Assembly: GCA_023399155.1 (NCBI GenBank)
Contig: JAEWQP010000028.1
Location: 1 to 64,000, forward strand
Origin: Verrucomicrobiota bacterium
GTDB taxonomy: Bacteria > Verrucomicrobiota > Verrucomicrobiia > Opitutales > Opitutaceae
Length of the DNA stretch: 64,000 nt
Reading direction: 5' to 3'
Below, piece by piece: positions 55,746 to 63,858 of this stretch. The position numbers and the translations under genes are program-made. Position 1 is the first letter of the stretch. Every line of letters starts with the position of its first letter. The notes under the pieces were generated by a model that ran no database searches, was not told the origin of the DNA, and was given only the letters and a program-made list of their open reading frames with translations.

Positions 55746-56102
55746 TTAGCTAGAGGTCTGCATCACCCAGTTCAAGTAGTTTTTCGAGACACCGTCGGCC
55801 GCGACGCAGACCCACTGCGGAATCGCATAGGGATGGTGGGCATGCACCCAGGCCTCGATCTCCGCCTCGCGCGGGGCCGCGAACTTGAGGATGAGCCTGT
55901 ATTCCTCGGCCGCCTGCACCGCCCCCTCCCAGCGATAAATCGAGGTGATCGGGCCGCTGATCTGAGCGCAGGCCACAAGGCCATGTTCGACCAGGCCGCG
56001 CCCCAGCGATTCGGCCTGCGCGCGGTGCTCGGTCGTGGTCCATCCGACCATCACGGACGGGCCCGCAGGGTCGGTCTTGCGCTCGTCGGCCGGGAAATTC
56101 AC
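55746..56102 (-). CDS. cutA: Divalent-cation tolerance protein CutA
   Basis: 118 residues. CutA1 landmarks: VGWTTTEHRAQAESLGRGLV, LVACAQISGPITSIYRWEGA, EEYRLILKFAAPREAEIEAW and HPYAIPQWVCV. Forms a ferredoxin-like trimer; linked to copper tolerance in E. coli though the direct role is unclear. Divergent from rpoZ over 63 bp, so the two share a promoter region. Confidence 0.93.
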   Translation of the reverse strand: MNFPADERKTDPAGPSVMVGWTTTEHRAQAESLGRGLVEHGLVACAQISGPITSIYRWEGAVQAAEEYRLILKFAAPREAEIEAWVHAHHPYAIPQWVCVAADGVSKNYLNWVMQTSS

Positions 56103-56104
56103 AC

Positions 56105-56133
56105 TTGACCCTCTATCCGCCGAAATTCATACG
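56105..56133 (+). promoter_or_regulatory. Possible rpoZ promoter
   Basis: TTGACC (56105-56110) is followed after 17 bp by CATACG (56128-56133), a fair -35 but weak -10. The predicted transcript start would give a leader of about 25 nt containing the GGAGG ribosome site (56154-56158). Position in the 63-bp cutA/rpoZ gap supports it; sequence alone does not prove it. Confidence 0.3.
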
Positions 56134-56165
56134 GCTCAACTTTTATCTCAACTGGAGGCACCGCT

Positions 56166-56369
56166 TTGAGAGACGAATACCTGAAGGAAGCCATCAAGAT
56201 CATTCCCGACACGAACGCGTTGATCAACGTCGTCTCGCGCCGCGTGAAGCAGCTCAAGCGCGGGCATCGTCCGCTCGTGGAGTCTCTCGAGAAGCTCAAC
56301 CCCGAGGACATCGCCCTGCGCGAGGTCATCGAGGGGAAGATCAATTACGAGACCGCCGGCGAGTCCTGA
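56166..56369 (+). CDS. rpoZ: RNA polymerase omega subunit
   Basis: 67 residues from a TTG start at 56166, justified by GGAGG at 56154-56158 with 7-nt spacing. The sequence DEYLKEAIKIIPDTNALINV, VSRRVKQLKRGHRPLVESLE, EDIALREVIEGKINYE matches omega (N-x-L-x-x-V-x-x-R and the helical EDIALRE element). It helps fold and hold the beta' subunit. Shorter than the E. coli protein (91) but normal for many bacteria. 82 bp before smpB. Confidence 0.9.
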   Translation: MRDEYLKEAIKIIPDTNALINVVSRRVKQLKRGHRPLVESLEKLNPEDIALREVIEGKINYETAGES

Positions 56370-56451
56370 CCTCCCGGCATCGCACCGCCTCCGCACCCGA
56401 CCGGGTGCCGGCGGCGCGACGTGAACGTCGCGGGTTTCACCCGCATCCGCC

Positions 56452-56928
56452 ATGGCCGCCAAGGAAAAATCCGGAAAACCACTCCCGGACATCCGCAACG
56501 CCAAGGCCGGGCGCGACTTCGCGCTCGGCGAGCGCTATGAGGCGGGCATCGTGCTGCGCGGCACGGAGGTGAAGTCGATCCGTGCCGGCAAGGCGCAGCT
56601 CGCCGACGCCTTCGGCCGCATCGAAAAGGGCGAGGTGTTTCTCTACAACCTCCACATCTCGGAGTACGAGTACGGCAATATCAACAATCACGTGCCGAAA
56701 CGTGCCCGCAAGCTGCTCCTGAAGCAGCGCGAGATCCGCAAGATCCGGGAGGCGATCGAGGCGGGCGGCAAGACCCTGGTGCCCGTGCGCGTCTATTTCA
56801 AACAGGCCTTGGTGAAGGTCGAACTCGCCATCGGCACGGGCAAGAAGGACTACGACAAACGCGACGATCTCCGGAAACGTGATACGGATCGCGAGATCGC
56901 GCGCGTGATGAACGCCCGGCGCGGCTAG
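56452..56928 (+). CDS. smpB: SsrA-binding protein SmpB
   Basis: 158 residues. RNA-binding core GIVLRGTEVKSIRAGKAQLA, AFGRIEKGEVFLYNLHISEY, NHVPKRARKLLLKQREI and the C-terminal tail KKDYDKRDDLRKRDTDREIA. With tmRNA it rescues stalled ribosomes and marks products for ClpXP. No tmRNA gene was recognised close by. Upstream of the ATG there is no Shine-Dalgarno site. The 94-bp gap that follows shows GC runs but no clear terminator. Confidence 0.97.
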   Translation: MAAKEKSGKPLPDIRNAKAGRDFALGERYEAGIVLRGTEVKSIRAGKAQLADAFGRIEKGEVFLYNLHISEYEYGNINNHVPKRARKLLLKQREIRKIREAIEAGGKTLVPVRVYFKQALVKVELAIGTGKKDYDKRDDLRKRDTDREIARVMNARRG

Positions 56929-57022
56929 AGCGAGCGGGGCGGGGGCCTTGCCCGACCATTAGGCCGGTCGAATCAGGCTCCCCGCGGGGTTTCCCCGATC
57001 GGCGCCGTCAGCGCCTCTGCGC

Positions 57023-57706
57023 TCATGAAGGCGGACGCGTGGACGTTGGGAGCTGCTGTGTGCGCAAAGCCTCCAGGTCGCGCCGGGCGGCCACGCAAAG
57101 CCACGCGGTCCAGGTGTAGATCCCGAGCAGCTTGGAGCCTGCCATGCCGAGCCCGACGAGCCGACTGTGGTCCGACGAAAGGGCATCGGTCCCGGCCATG
57201 ATCCCGAGCAGGCCGACCGCGATCACCAACAGCCCCGGGTTGCGCCGCAGCACGTGCTCGCGGCAGCGGACGAGGAAGAGGGCGAAGACGCCCGCATAGA
57301 AAGCATAGATCACGACCTCGTGAAGGCCGAGGTAGCGGGGTGCGAGGTGATCATGGATGAGGAAGAAATCATCCGCCATGAGCAGCGCGGTGAAGCCCCC
57401 GGCAAAAAGGTGAAACCGCGTGATCTCGCGCGGCGCGCGCCAGCGCCATGCGAGCCATCCGCAGAAGAGCGCGACCGTCGCCCCGGCGCACCAGCCGACC
57501 ACCCCGACGTTCGAGAAGAAGCCGAGCAGCGGGCTCACGCGCATGGCGGCGGACGGGTCGCTGATCAACTTGAGGACCGGCTTGTGGCTGTGGCGCATCA
57601 CCAGCACGGCGAGCGCAAACACCAGCGCGAGGGGCGCGATCATCCACGCCAGGACCGCGCGTATTTCGCGGCGTTCGCGCGGTCCGGGAACAGCGTGCTT
57701 CAACAT
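57023..57706 (-). CDS. Polytopic membrane protein, unknown function
   Basis: 227 residues from the ATG at 57706 (the frame is open from 57730). Six to seven hydrophobic helices (MIAPLALVFALAVLVM, GVVGWCAGATVALFCGWLAW, HLFAGGFTALLMADDFFLIH, VVIYAFYAGVFALFLV, LLVIAVGLLGIMAGTDAL, LLGIYTWTAWLCVAA). The DDFFLIHDHL stretch is acidic/histidine-rich at a helix end, recalling metal- or heme-binding membrane proteins, but no family can be named. It lies 94 bp downstream of the anti-sigma-like gene and may belong to the same transcript. Confidence 0.65.
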   Translation of the reverse strand: MLKHAVPGPRERREIRAVLAWMIAPLALVFALAVLVMRHSHKPVLKLISDPSAAMRVSPLLGFFSNVGVVGWCAGATVALFCGWLAWRWRAPREITRFHLFAGGFTALLMADDFFLIHDHLAPRYLGLHEVVIYAFYAGVFALFLVRCREHVLRRNPGLLVIAVGLLGIMAGTDALSSDHSRLVGLGMAGSKLLGIYTWTAWLCVAARRDLEALRTQQLPTSTRPPS

Positions 57707-57800
57707 GGTGCGGGCGCCATGCAGCCGCACCTGTGCGCGTTGATCCAGACCAGAGTGGCCGTGACGGTATCGCCGTCCGGGTCGCGACGCACACCGCGCG

Positions 57801-58307
57801 TCACGTGTCCTGCGTGATCGCGCCGTCGCTCATAAGCGTGTCCGTCGCCAGGGCGTCCGAGGGCAGGAAGTTGGCCGCGAGAAAGCCGAGCGCGCTGCGA
57901 GCGTCGGCCCGCACCGCATCGATCTCGCGGGTCAGCGGCACTGAGACCGTGATGCTGCGGCTGACGGACAGGTCGGCGGCGGCGAGTCGCGAGGGCAGCG
58001 TTTGCACGGTGTCGGCCAGGTAGCGGATGTCCGCATCGTGGGCACGCTCGTTTGCGCGGTCGCTCCAGAGGACCACCAGCGCGACGGCGCAGACGGACGT
58101 CACGAGTCCCGCCAGGGCGGGCGGGAGGAATCGAAAGCTGCGACGGTGCTTCTGACGCGGCGCGGCCTCACGTGCGGCCTCGCGTTCCCGCCAGATCGCG
58201 GCGCTGATGCGCTGCTCGAGCCCCTCAGGCGGCTCGACCCGCAGCGCGCGGGCGTCGGCACGGAGGCGGGCTTCGAATGTTTGGTCGGAATCGTGGCGTG
58301 GGCTCAT
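57801..58307 (-). CDS. Membrane protein, probable anti-sigma factor
   Basis: 168 residues. The first 60 are cytoplasmic and polar (FEARLRADARALRVEPPEGL), followed by one transmembrane helix (FLPPALAGLVTSVCAVALVVL, about 62-82) and a periplasmic tail. Its start overlaps the stop of the ECF sigma gene by 4 bp (ATGA), the usual arrangement for a sigma/anti-sigma pair. The N-terminal domain lacks the zinc-binding HxxxCxxC of ZAS anti-sigmas, so if it binds sigma it does so by another fold. The call rests mainly on context. Confidence 0.65.
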   Translation of the reverse strand: MSPRHDSDQTFEARLRADARALRVEPPEGLEQRISAAIWREREAAREAAPRQKHRRSFRFLPPALAGLVTSVCAVALVVLWSDRANERAHDADIRYLADTVQTLPSRLAAADLSVSRSITVSVPLTREIDAVRADARSALGFLAANFLPSDALATDTLMSDGAITQDT

Positions 58308-58900
58308 GCGGCCTCCTTGTTTTTGAAGAGTTTGGCCAGCTTGTGGCGGGCCCGGAATACGAGAATCTTGATATGAGTCTGGGTCAGCCCGGTGACGCGG
58401 GCTGTTTCTTCCACCGACATGTCCTCGCCGAAACGCAGCCAGAGGACCTCGTAGTGCCTGGGGGACAGGATGCGCCGCGCCTCGGACCAGAGGTTCTCCA
58501 CGCGGTCGTTGCGCTCGGCATCGCGCACGGGCGAGGCCGTGCCATCGGCGGTTTCCTCGGAAAACTCCACGAACTGCCGCGTGTCGCGGAAGTGGTTGAG
58601 CGCGGTGCGGCGGGCGATGGTGAGCAGCCAGGCGACGAGCGAACGCGAGGTGTCGAAGCGGTCGAGCGCGCGGTAGGCCTTGATGAAGGTCTGCTGCGTG
58701 AGGTCCTCGGCATCCTGCGCGTGGCGCGTCATCTGGTGGATGTAGTTGAAAACGCGCGACGAATGCAGCCTCACGAGCTGGTCGAACGCGCGCCCGTCGC
58801 CGGCCAGGGTGGCGGCGACGAGCTCGGCCTCGATCGGGGGCGCGCCCGGCTCCGAGGCCGCAAGACGTCCGGCGGCGGGCGCGGATTGGGAAAGCGTCAT
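58304..58900 (-). CDS. ECF-type RNA polymerase sigma factor
   Basis: 198 residues from the ATG at 58900. Sigma region 2: FDQLVRLHSSRVFNYIHQMT, AQDAEDLTQQTFIKAYRALD, FDTSRSLVAWLLTIARRTAL; region 4 with helix-turn-helix: LSPRHYEVLWLRFGEDMSVE, ETARVTGLTQTHIKILVFRA. Directs transcription of a stress or envelope regulon. Start overlaps the stop of the secreted-protein gene by one base (TGATG), and its stop overlaps the next gene, so the three genes are tightly coupled. Confidence 0.95.
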   Translation of the reverse strand: MTLSQSAPAAGRLAASEPGAPPIEAELVAATLAGDGRAFDQLVRLHSSRVFNYIHQMTRHAQDAEDLTQQTFIKAYRALDRFDTSRSLVAWLLTIARRTALNHFRDTRQFVEFSEETADGTASPVRDAERNDRVENLWSEARRILSPRHYEVLWLRFGEDMSVEETARVTGLTQTHIKILVFRARHKLAKLFKNKEAA

Positions 58901-60363
58901 CAAGGCGTGGGGGCCTCGGGCCCGGGCTGCGGTTTCGGTTCGGTGATGCTGACGCTGAAGGAGGACCGGCCGTCGTTCTCGTCGACGTAGGCCACCGTGA
59001 TGGCGTAGGTGCCGGGGGCGGCCGGGAAGACGAGGCGGGCCGAGCCCGTGTTTCCGCGCAGCTTGATCAATTCGCCGCCGGAGGCAAACGCGGCCTCCTC
59101 GGTCTCGTAGTCGTCGAGGCGCAGGTACTCGGCCTCGAAGCGGAGGGCGCCGCCCGGGTTGTTCGCGGGCGTGATCTCGAGGTAGTCGAAGCGGGCGTGT
59201 TCGCCGGCGTCGCGATGGCCGTTGAGCCAGATCGTGGAACCCGTCGCGAGTTCGACGGACTCGACTCGGCGCGTCACGATGTTCCCCGCGGCGGGACCGT
59301 CGCTGGCGAGATCCTTGTCGCCGGTCCACTCGTCGACCACGCGACCCGGGGGGCGCGACCGGCCCATGTGGGGCTGATCGTGGGACTGGCCCGCGGACTT
59401 CGCGGTCTCGTCCGCCCGGAGCGTCTTCACCATCTGCACGAGGCGGTCGGTCGGGTAGGCGAGATTGAGCAGCGCGCCGGAGGATGTCTTTTCGACCGTG
59501 ACGGAGCGCAGAAATGCGGCCAGCGCCTCGTCGTTGGTCTCGGTGAACGAGAGCATGGCGACGAGTCCCTGCAGGATCTTGATCAGCTTGTCGGCCATGT
59601 CCGACGACGTCGCATCGATCTGGATACGCGCGGTGGTCATCGTCCCGTCCTCGCCGAGGACGATCGAGGCGGCCGACGCCATCTGAAGGATGCGGGCCTG
59701 CGGGCCCTCCTTGGGCATGAGCGTGTTCTCGCGAGGCACGAAGCTGGCCGCCAGCAGGTAGGTCGTGGCCGAATTGGGAATCAGGCGGGCAAGTGCGGAG
59801 GCCTTGCCGCGTGCCATCGAACCCTTGTCGCTGCGCAGGAGCGCCTGGGCGCCGGCGAGGCTTTCCCTGGACTTGCTCACCACGATGGCGTCGCCGGGAG
59901 GGAGCGCCACGAGCAGTTCGCCTCCCACCTCGTAGGCATCGGCCCCGAGGTCGGCGATCTCCTTCACCTGCATTTTCCCCGTCGAGCCGTCAACGGACGC
60001 GAGGAGCAGGCCTTCGATGATCTTGCGCAGATCGGGCGTGCCGCGCACGACGAGGGCGCCGTCCATCTTCTTCGGATCGTGCGAGAAACTCGTGCCATAC
60101 GCGGTGGCGGAGCCCACCGATTCGATCAGCTTCTGGATGTTGACCTTCACCGGCAGCTCCTTCGCGTCGAGGTTGAGCTGCGGCACCACCGTCATGAGTT
60201 CAGTGCCCAGGGCACTGGAACGGAGCGCTTGCACATCGAGGTAGAAAATCCACTGGGCGTCGGCCGGGACGACGGCGGGGTCAAATCCGGCCCGGGCGGG
60301 CGTCGCGGCCATGGCCAGCAGGGGCGAACAGATGGCGGCGAGCTTGAGGAGGGTTTTTTTCAT
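58900..60363 (-). CDS. Secreted protein with CBM-like C-terminal domain, unknown function
   Basis: 487 residues: signal peptide (MKKTLLKLAAICSPLLAMAA-TPARA), an N-terminal part (about 27-330) beginning GFDPAVVPADAQWIFYLDVQ that has the look of DUF3352-like or serpin-like surface proteins found in Planctomycetes/Verrucomicrobia, and a C-terminal beta-sandwich (about 400-475; ARFDYLEITPANN, LRFEAEYLRLDDYETEEAAF, AAPGTYAITVAYVDENDGRS) resembling a CBM6-type carbohydrate-binding module, then a Pro-rich tail. First gene of the ECF operon; its stop overlaps the sigma start. Whether the sigma senses its state is open. Confidence 0.7.
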   Translation of the reverse strand: MKKTLLKLAAICSPLLAMAATPARAGFDPAVVPADAQWIFYLDVQALRSSALGTELMTVVPQLNLDAKELPVKVNIQKLIESVGSATAYGTSFSHDPKKMDGALVVRGTPDLRKIIEGLLLASVDGSTGKMQVKEIADLGADAYEVGGELLVALPPGDAIVVSKSRESLAGAQALLRSDKGSMARGKASALARLIPNSATTYLLAASFVPRENTLMPKEGPQARILQMASAASIVLGEDGTMTTARIQIDATSSDMADKLIKILQGLVAMLSFTETNDEALAAFLRSVTVEKTSSGALLNLAYPTDRLVQMVKTLRADETAKSAGQSHDQPHMGRSRPPGRVVDEWTGDKDLASDGPAAGNIVTRRVESVELATGSTIWLNGHRDAGEHARFDYLEITPANNPGGALRFEAEYLRLDDYETEEAAFASGGELIKLRGNTGSARLVFPAAPGTYAITVAYVDENDGRSSFSVSITEPKPQPGPEAPTP

Positions 60364-60567
60364 GGGTTAGAGGATGTTTGCCTATGATTCACGGCGCGTT
60401 GGGTCGCGGTTACGAAAAACTCGCTGGCTGGTGCACGTGGATTCCTGGAATTGGGAAGGATACAGGACGGGGCGCCGGGTCTTGGCTCTAGGGTTCCCGC
60501 AGTTTTTCCCGCGATTAAGCGCATGGGGCCGTGTCCGATTAACGAGAATGGACGCCGCGTCCCCATC

Positions 60568-61092
60568 ATGTCCAAGCCGATCATCGCCGCCGCTTCATCG
60601 ACCGCCGGGCTCGCCGGCCGTTACCTGATCTTCTCTCTCGCGAAGGAATCCTACGCCATCGAGGTGGCGCGCACCCGGGAGATCATCCGCCTGACCGAGA
60701 TCACGCCGATCCCGCAGTTGCCGTCATTTGTGCGCGGCGTGATCAACCTTCGCAGCAAGATCGTCCCGATCGTCGACCTGCGTGCGAAGTTTGGCATGCC
60801 CGCCGAGGCGGCGACGGAGCGCACGAGTATCGTCGTCGTTCACGTCAAGGGCGTCGGAGGTGCGATGGTCTGGATCGGCTTCATCGTCGATGATGTCGAC
60901 GAGGTCACCAACATCGGCGCGAGCGAGATCGAGCCCGTGCCGGATTTCGGTCTTCAGGTCGACACCGGCTACATGCGCGCCATGGCCAAGACCAAGAAGG
61001 GCGTGACCACGCTGCTCGATGTCGACCACGTCGTGTCCGGCGACGTCGTGGCCCGCGCCGCGCAACTGGCCGCCGGCGAAGGCGCGGCCTGA
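60568..61092 (+). CDS. cheW: Chemotaxis protein CheW-type
   Basis: 174 residues from the ATG at 60568 (the frame is open from 60451). CheW fold: YLIFSLAKESYAIEVARTRE, IIRLTEITPIPQLPSFVRGV, INLRSKIVPIVDLRAKFGMP and the second barrel WIGFIVDDVDEVTNIGASE. Couples receptors to CheA. No cheA, mcp, cheY or flagellar genes are in the window, so it may be an orphan or serve a distant array. Followed by the family A repeat. Confidence 0.93.
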   Translation: MSKPIIAAASSTAGLAGRYLIFSLAKESYAIEVARTREIIRLTEITPIPQLPSFVRGVINLRSKIVPIVDLRAKFGMPAEAATERTSIVVVHVKGVGGAMVWIGFIVDDVDEVTNIGASEIEPVPDFGLQVDTGYMRAMAKTKKGVTTLLDVDHVVSGDVVARAAQLAAGEGAA

Positions 61093-61096
61093 CTCG

Positions 61097-61204
61097 AGGT
61101 AGGGCGAGGCCCCGGCCGAGCCGTACTTTGCTTAGAGCTTAAAGCTTTAAGCTTTGGGCTTTAAGCATTCTGCCGCGGCTCGGCCGGAGGCCTCGCCCTA
61201 CCTG
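61097..61204. repeat. Family A inverted repeat with AT-rich loop
   Basis: Left arm 61097-61123 (AGGTAGGGCGAGGCCCCGGC...), right arm 61173-61204 (its complement with one extra base and CCGCGG end). The loop of about 49 nt holds GCTTAAAGCTTTAAGC (61137-61152), a perfect 16-bp palindrome. The right arm is identical over 32 bp to 10166-10197. It lies between the converging cheW and pdhC genes and fills the 143-bp gap. Confidence 0.85.
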
Positions 61205-61235
61205 AGGCCGAGATTGGTCGTTTTCCGGCCGGCCC

Positions 61236-62597
61236 TCAGCCGAGCACGAGCAGCGGTTTTTCCAGGATTTCCTTCAGCGCGGCCAGGAACTGCGCCCCGA
61301 CGGCGCCGTCGACCACGCGGTGGTCGCACGAGAGCGTGAGCGACATGCGCTGGCCGACGACAATCTCATCCTTCTCGTTCACGACCGGCTTCTTCACCGT
61401 GGCACCCACCGCGAGGATCGCGCCGTTGGGCGGATTGATGATGGCGGCGAAGCGCTCGACGCCGAGCATGCCCATGTTCGAGACGCAGAAGGTCGCACCG
61501 GTGAACTCCGCGGGCTGAAGCTTCTTGGCCTTGGCCTTTGCGCCGAGGGCCTTGGCTTCCTGGCTGATCTGGAAGACCGACTTGGCGTGGGCGTTGAAGA
61601 TGACCGGCGTGATCAACCCGTCGGGAATCGCGACCGCGAAGGAGATGTGCGCCGCGCCATGCTGCTGGATCGAGTTCTCGTGCCAGGAGCAGTTCACGGC
61701 CGGCACGCGGCGCAGCGCGTGGGCGCAGGCCTTGAGGATGAAGTCGTTGACGCTGAGCTTGGTGGATTCGCCGAAGGCCGCATTCACCTGCTGACGCAGG
61801 GCGAGCAGCGGGCCGGCGTCGACCTCGACCTCGACATAGAAGTGAGGCACGGTGCTCTTGGACTCGACCAGCCGTCGCGCGATCGTCGCGCGCATGCCCG
61901 AGGCGGGCACGGTCTTCTCCTCCTGCACGGGCGTATCCACAGTGCCGATAAACGGCGGCGCGCTCGGGGCCGCCTTCGCCGCGGTGCCGGGGGCGGGAGC
62001 CTGGCCCGCGGCCGCCGCGGGAGCGGGGGCCGGAGGCTTGGGCGCCTTGGCGGCGGCCTCGATATCCGCGCGGACAATACGGCCTCCGGGACCGCTGCCG
62101 GTCACGCTCGTCGTATCCACATTGAGCTCGGCCGCGAGTTTGCGCGCGAGCGGGGAAATCTTCTGGCGCTCACCCGGCGCGGCCTGCTCGCCCGCCGGCT
62201 CGGCGGCGATCGGCGCGGGGCGCGATACCGACGTCGGCGCCGGTGCGGCGGGGGCGGGGGCCGGTGCGGCGGGTTTCGACTCCGCCTTCTTAGGCTCCTC
62301 CTTTTTCGGCGCCGGCGCGGCCGGAGCCGGGCTCTTCTCGGGAAGCTCGACCTTTTCGCCCGGCTTGCCGATCGCGCAGATCGGCGCGCCCACCGCGACC
62401 TGCTCGCCGACGGCGACGATCTGTTTGAGCAGCACGCCGTCCTCGAAGACCTCCATCTCCATGGTCGCCTTGTCGGTCTCGATCTCGGCAATCTTGTCGC
62501 CGGAGGAGACCTTGTCCCCTTCCTTCTTGAGCCAGGTGACGAGCGTGCCGACCGACATCGTGTCGCTCAGCTTCGGCATTTCGATGATGGTGGCCAT
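61236..62597 (-). CDS. pdhC: Pyruvate dehydrogenase E2 (dihydrolipoamide acetyltransferase)
   Basis: 453 residues. One lipoyl domain with K43 in IAEIETDKATMEMEVFED, an Ala/Pro-rich hinge (about 85-140), the peripheral subunit-binding domain (KISPLARKLAAELNVDTTSV ... GRIVRADIEAA, about 147-185), a second hinge and the catalytic domain with H426 and D430 in CDHRVVDGAVG. Transfers acetyl groups to CoA. The lipoate is provided by lipA/lipB (26-28 kb). Last gene of pdhA-pdhB-pdhC, 131 bp after pdhB; the gap holds short repeats. Confidence 0.97.
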   Translation of the reverse strand: MATIIEMPKLSDTMSVGTLVTWLKKEGDKVSSGDKIAEIETDKATMEMEVFEDGVLLKQIVAVGEQVAVGAPICAIGKPGEKVELPEKSPAPAAPAPKKEEPKKAESKPAAPAPAPAAPAPTSVSRPAPIAAEPAGEQAAPGERQKISPLARKLAAELNVDTTSVTGSGPGGRIVRADIEAAAKAPKPPAPAPAAAAGQAPAPGTAAKAAPSAPPFIGTVDTPVQEEKTVPASGMRATIARRLVESKSTVPHFYVEVEVDAGPLLALRQQVNAAFGESTKLSVNDFILKACAHALRRVPAVNCSWHENSIQQHGAAHISFAVAIPDGLITPVIFNAHAKSVFQISQEAKALGAKAKAKKLQPAEFTGATFCVSNMGMLGVERFAAIINPPNGAILAVGATVKKPVVNEKDEIVVGQRMSLTLSCDHRVVDGAVGAQFLAALKEILEKPLLVLG

Positions 62598-62611
62598 GGG
62601 TGTGGAGAAAG

Positions 62612-62643
62612 GCTGAAAGACTGAAGGGCTGAAAGGCTGAAGG
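62612..62643. repeat. 8-nt tandem array between pdhB and pdhC
   Basis: Four contiguous 8-nt units: GCTGAAAG, ACTGAAGG, GCTGAAAG and GCTGAAGG. It lies in the 131-bp pdhB-pdhC gap next to the pdhC start. Related GCGAAAG/GACTGAAGG units recur in the pdhA-pdhB gap at about 63707-63750 and, reversed, at about 63828-63856. Confidence 0.75.
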
Positions 62644-62728
62644 AGAAACTGGTAACGATAACCTCGCGCGAAAGGCGTCTTGGAAGGATTGAAGCTCGCT
62701 ACCCGCTACTCACTGCTCGCTCCTCGAC

Positions 62729-63703
62729 TCAGCATATCGACTTCACCGCCTCGATCACGCGGTGGGCGTCGGGCAGTTGGAGCTTTTCCAGCGGCATCGA
62801 GTAAACCTGCGGAGCGTCGAGGGCGGAGACGCGCTTGACCGGGGCATCGAGGTCGTCGAACGCCTTGTCCTGGATCATGAACGCAATCTGCGCGTCCACG
62901 CCGCAGAACGGCTTGTTCTCCTCGACCAGGACCACGCGGTGGGTCTTGCGCACGGAGGCGAGCACCGTCTCCTCGTCGAGCGGCCGGATCGAGCGCAAGT
63001 CCACCACCTCGGCGGAGATGTCGTGATCGGCCTGCAGCATTTCCGCCGCCTTTAGTGCGGTGATCACGGCGCGACCGTGGGCGATGATCGAGACATCGGT
63101 GCCCTCGCGCTTGATGTCGGCTTTGCCGAGCGGGATCACGTACTCCTCCTCGGGCACCTCCCACTTCTCGTTGTAGAGAATGGTGTTCTCCATCACGTAG
63201 ACGGGATCGTTGTCCCGGATCGCGGCCTTCATCAGGCCCTTGGCGTCGTAAGCCGTCGCCGGGCACACGACCTTGAGGCCGGGCGTGTTGGCGATGAAGT
63301 TCTCCGGCGTGTGGGAATGCGTCGCGCCCACGGCCGTGCCGCCGTTGGCGGGTCCGCGGATGACGATCGGGCAATGCATCAATCCGCCGGACATGTAGCG
63401 CACGTTGGCGGCGTTGTTGATCATCTGGTCGAAGGCGACGTAGGCGAAGGACCAGAACATCAGTTCCATCACGGGCCGCACGCCGAGGAGCGAGGCGCCG
63501 ATGCCGATGCCGACGAAGCCGGCCTCGGAGATGGGCGTGTCGATGATCCGCTTCGGGCCGAAGCGCTCGAGGAGACCCTCGGTGACCTTGTAGGCGCCGT
63601 TGAACTGGGCGACTTCCTCGCCCATGATGATCACGTTCTCGTCGCGAGTGAGCTCCTCGGCGAGGGCATCGTTGAGCGCCTGGCGGTAGGTGATGAGAGG
63701 CAT
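62729..63703 (-). CDS. pdhB: Pyruvate dehydrogenase E1 beta subunit
   Basis: 324 residues. Typical sequence: LITYRQALNDALAEELTRDE, VIIMGEEVAQFNGAYKVTEG, LLERFGPKRIIDTPISEAGF, and the transketolase-type central and C-terminal domains (VDLRSIRPLDEETVLASVRK). Binds thiamine diphosphate with the alpha subunit and decarboxylates pyruvate. Second gene of the pdh operon. Confidence 0.96.
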   Translation of the reverse strand: MPLITYRQALNDALAEELTRDENVIIMGEEVAQFNGAYKVTEGLLERFGPKRIIDTPISEAGFVGIGIGASLLGVRPVMELMFWSFAYVAFDQMINNAANVRYMSGGLMHCPIVIRGPANGGTAVGATHSHTPENFIANTPGLKVVCPATAYDAKGLMKAAIRDNDPVYVMENTILYNEKWEVPEEEYVIPLGKADIKREGTDVSIIAHGRAVITALKAAEMLQADHDISAEVVDLRSIRPLDEETVLASVRKTHRVVLVEENKPFCGVDAQIAFMIQDKAFDDLDAPVKRVSALDAPQVYSMPLEKLQLPDAHRVIEAVKSIC

Positions 63704-63858
63704 GGAAGAAAGGCGAAAGGCTAGAGGCGAAAGGCGAAAGGACTGAAGGTGGTGGGAGGTGTGGGTGCGGAGGGCTCGGGGACTGAAAACTTCGGGGCGA
63801 ACGTGGTGTCTGCGAATTCCGGCGGCGTTCAGCCTTTCAGTCCTTCAGCCCTTCCCGA
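63704..63858. repeat. pdhA-pdhB gap with short degenerate repeats
   Basis: 155 bp. At about 63707-63750 there is a run of GCGAAAG, GCTAGAG, GCGAAAG, GCGAAAG and GACTGAAGG. At about 63828-63856 TTCAGCCTTTCAGTCCTTCA is the reverse complement of the GCTGAAAG/ACTGAAGG units at 62612. The two ends could pair in part. No gene. Confidence 0.65.

Noticed and set aside
56929..57022. tmRNA gene beside smpB
   Set aside because: The gap is only 94 bp and has neither the tRNA-like ends nor an ANDxxALAA-type tag frame.
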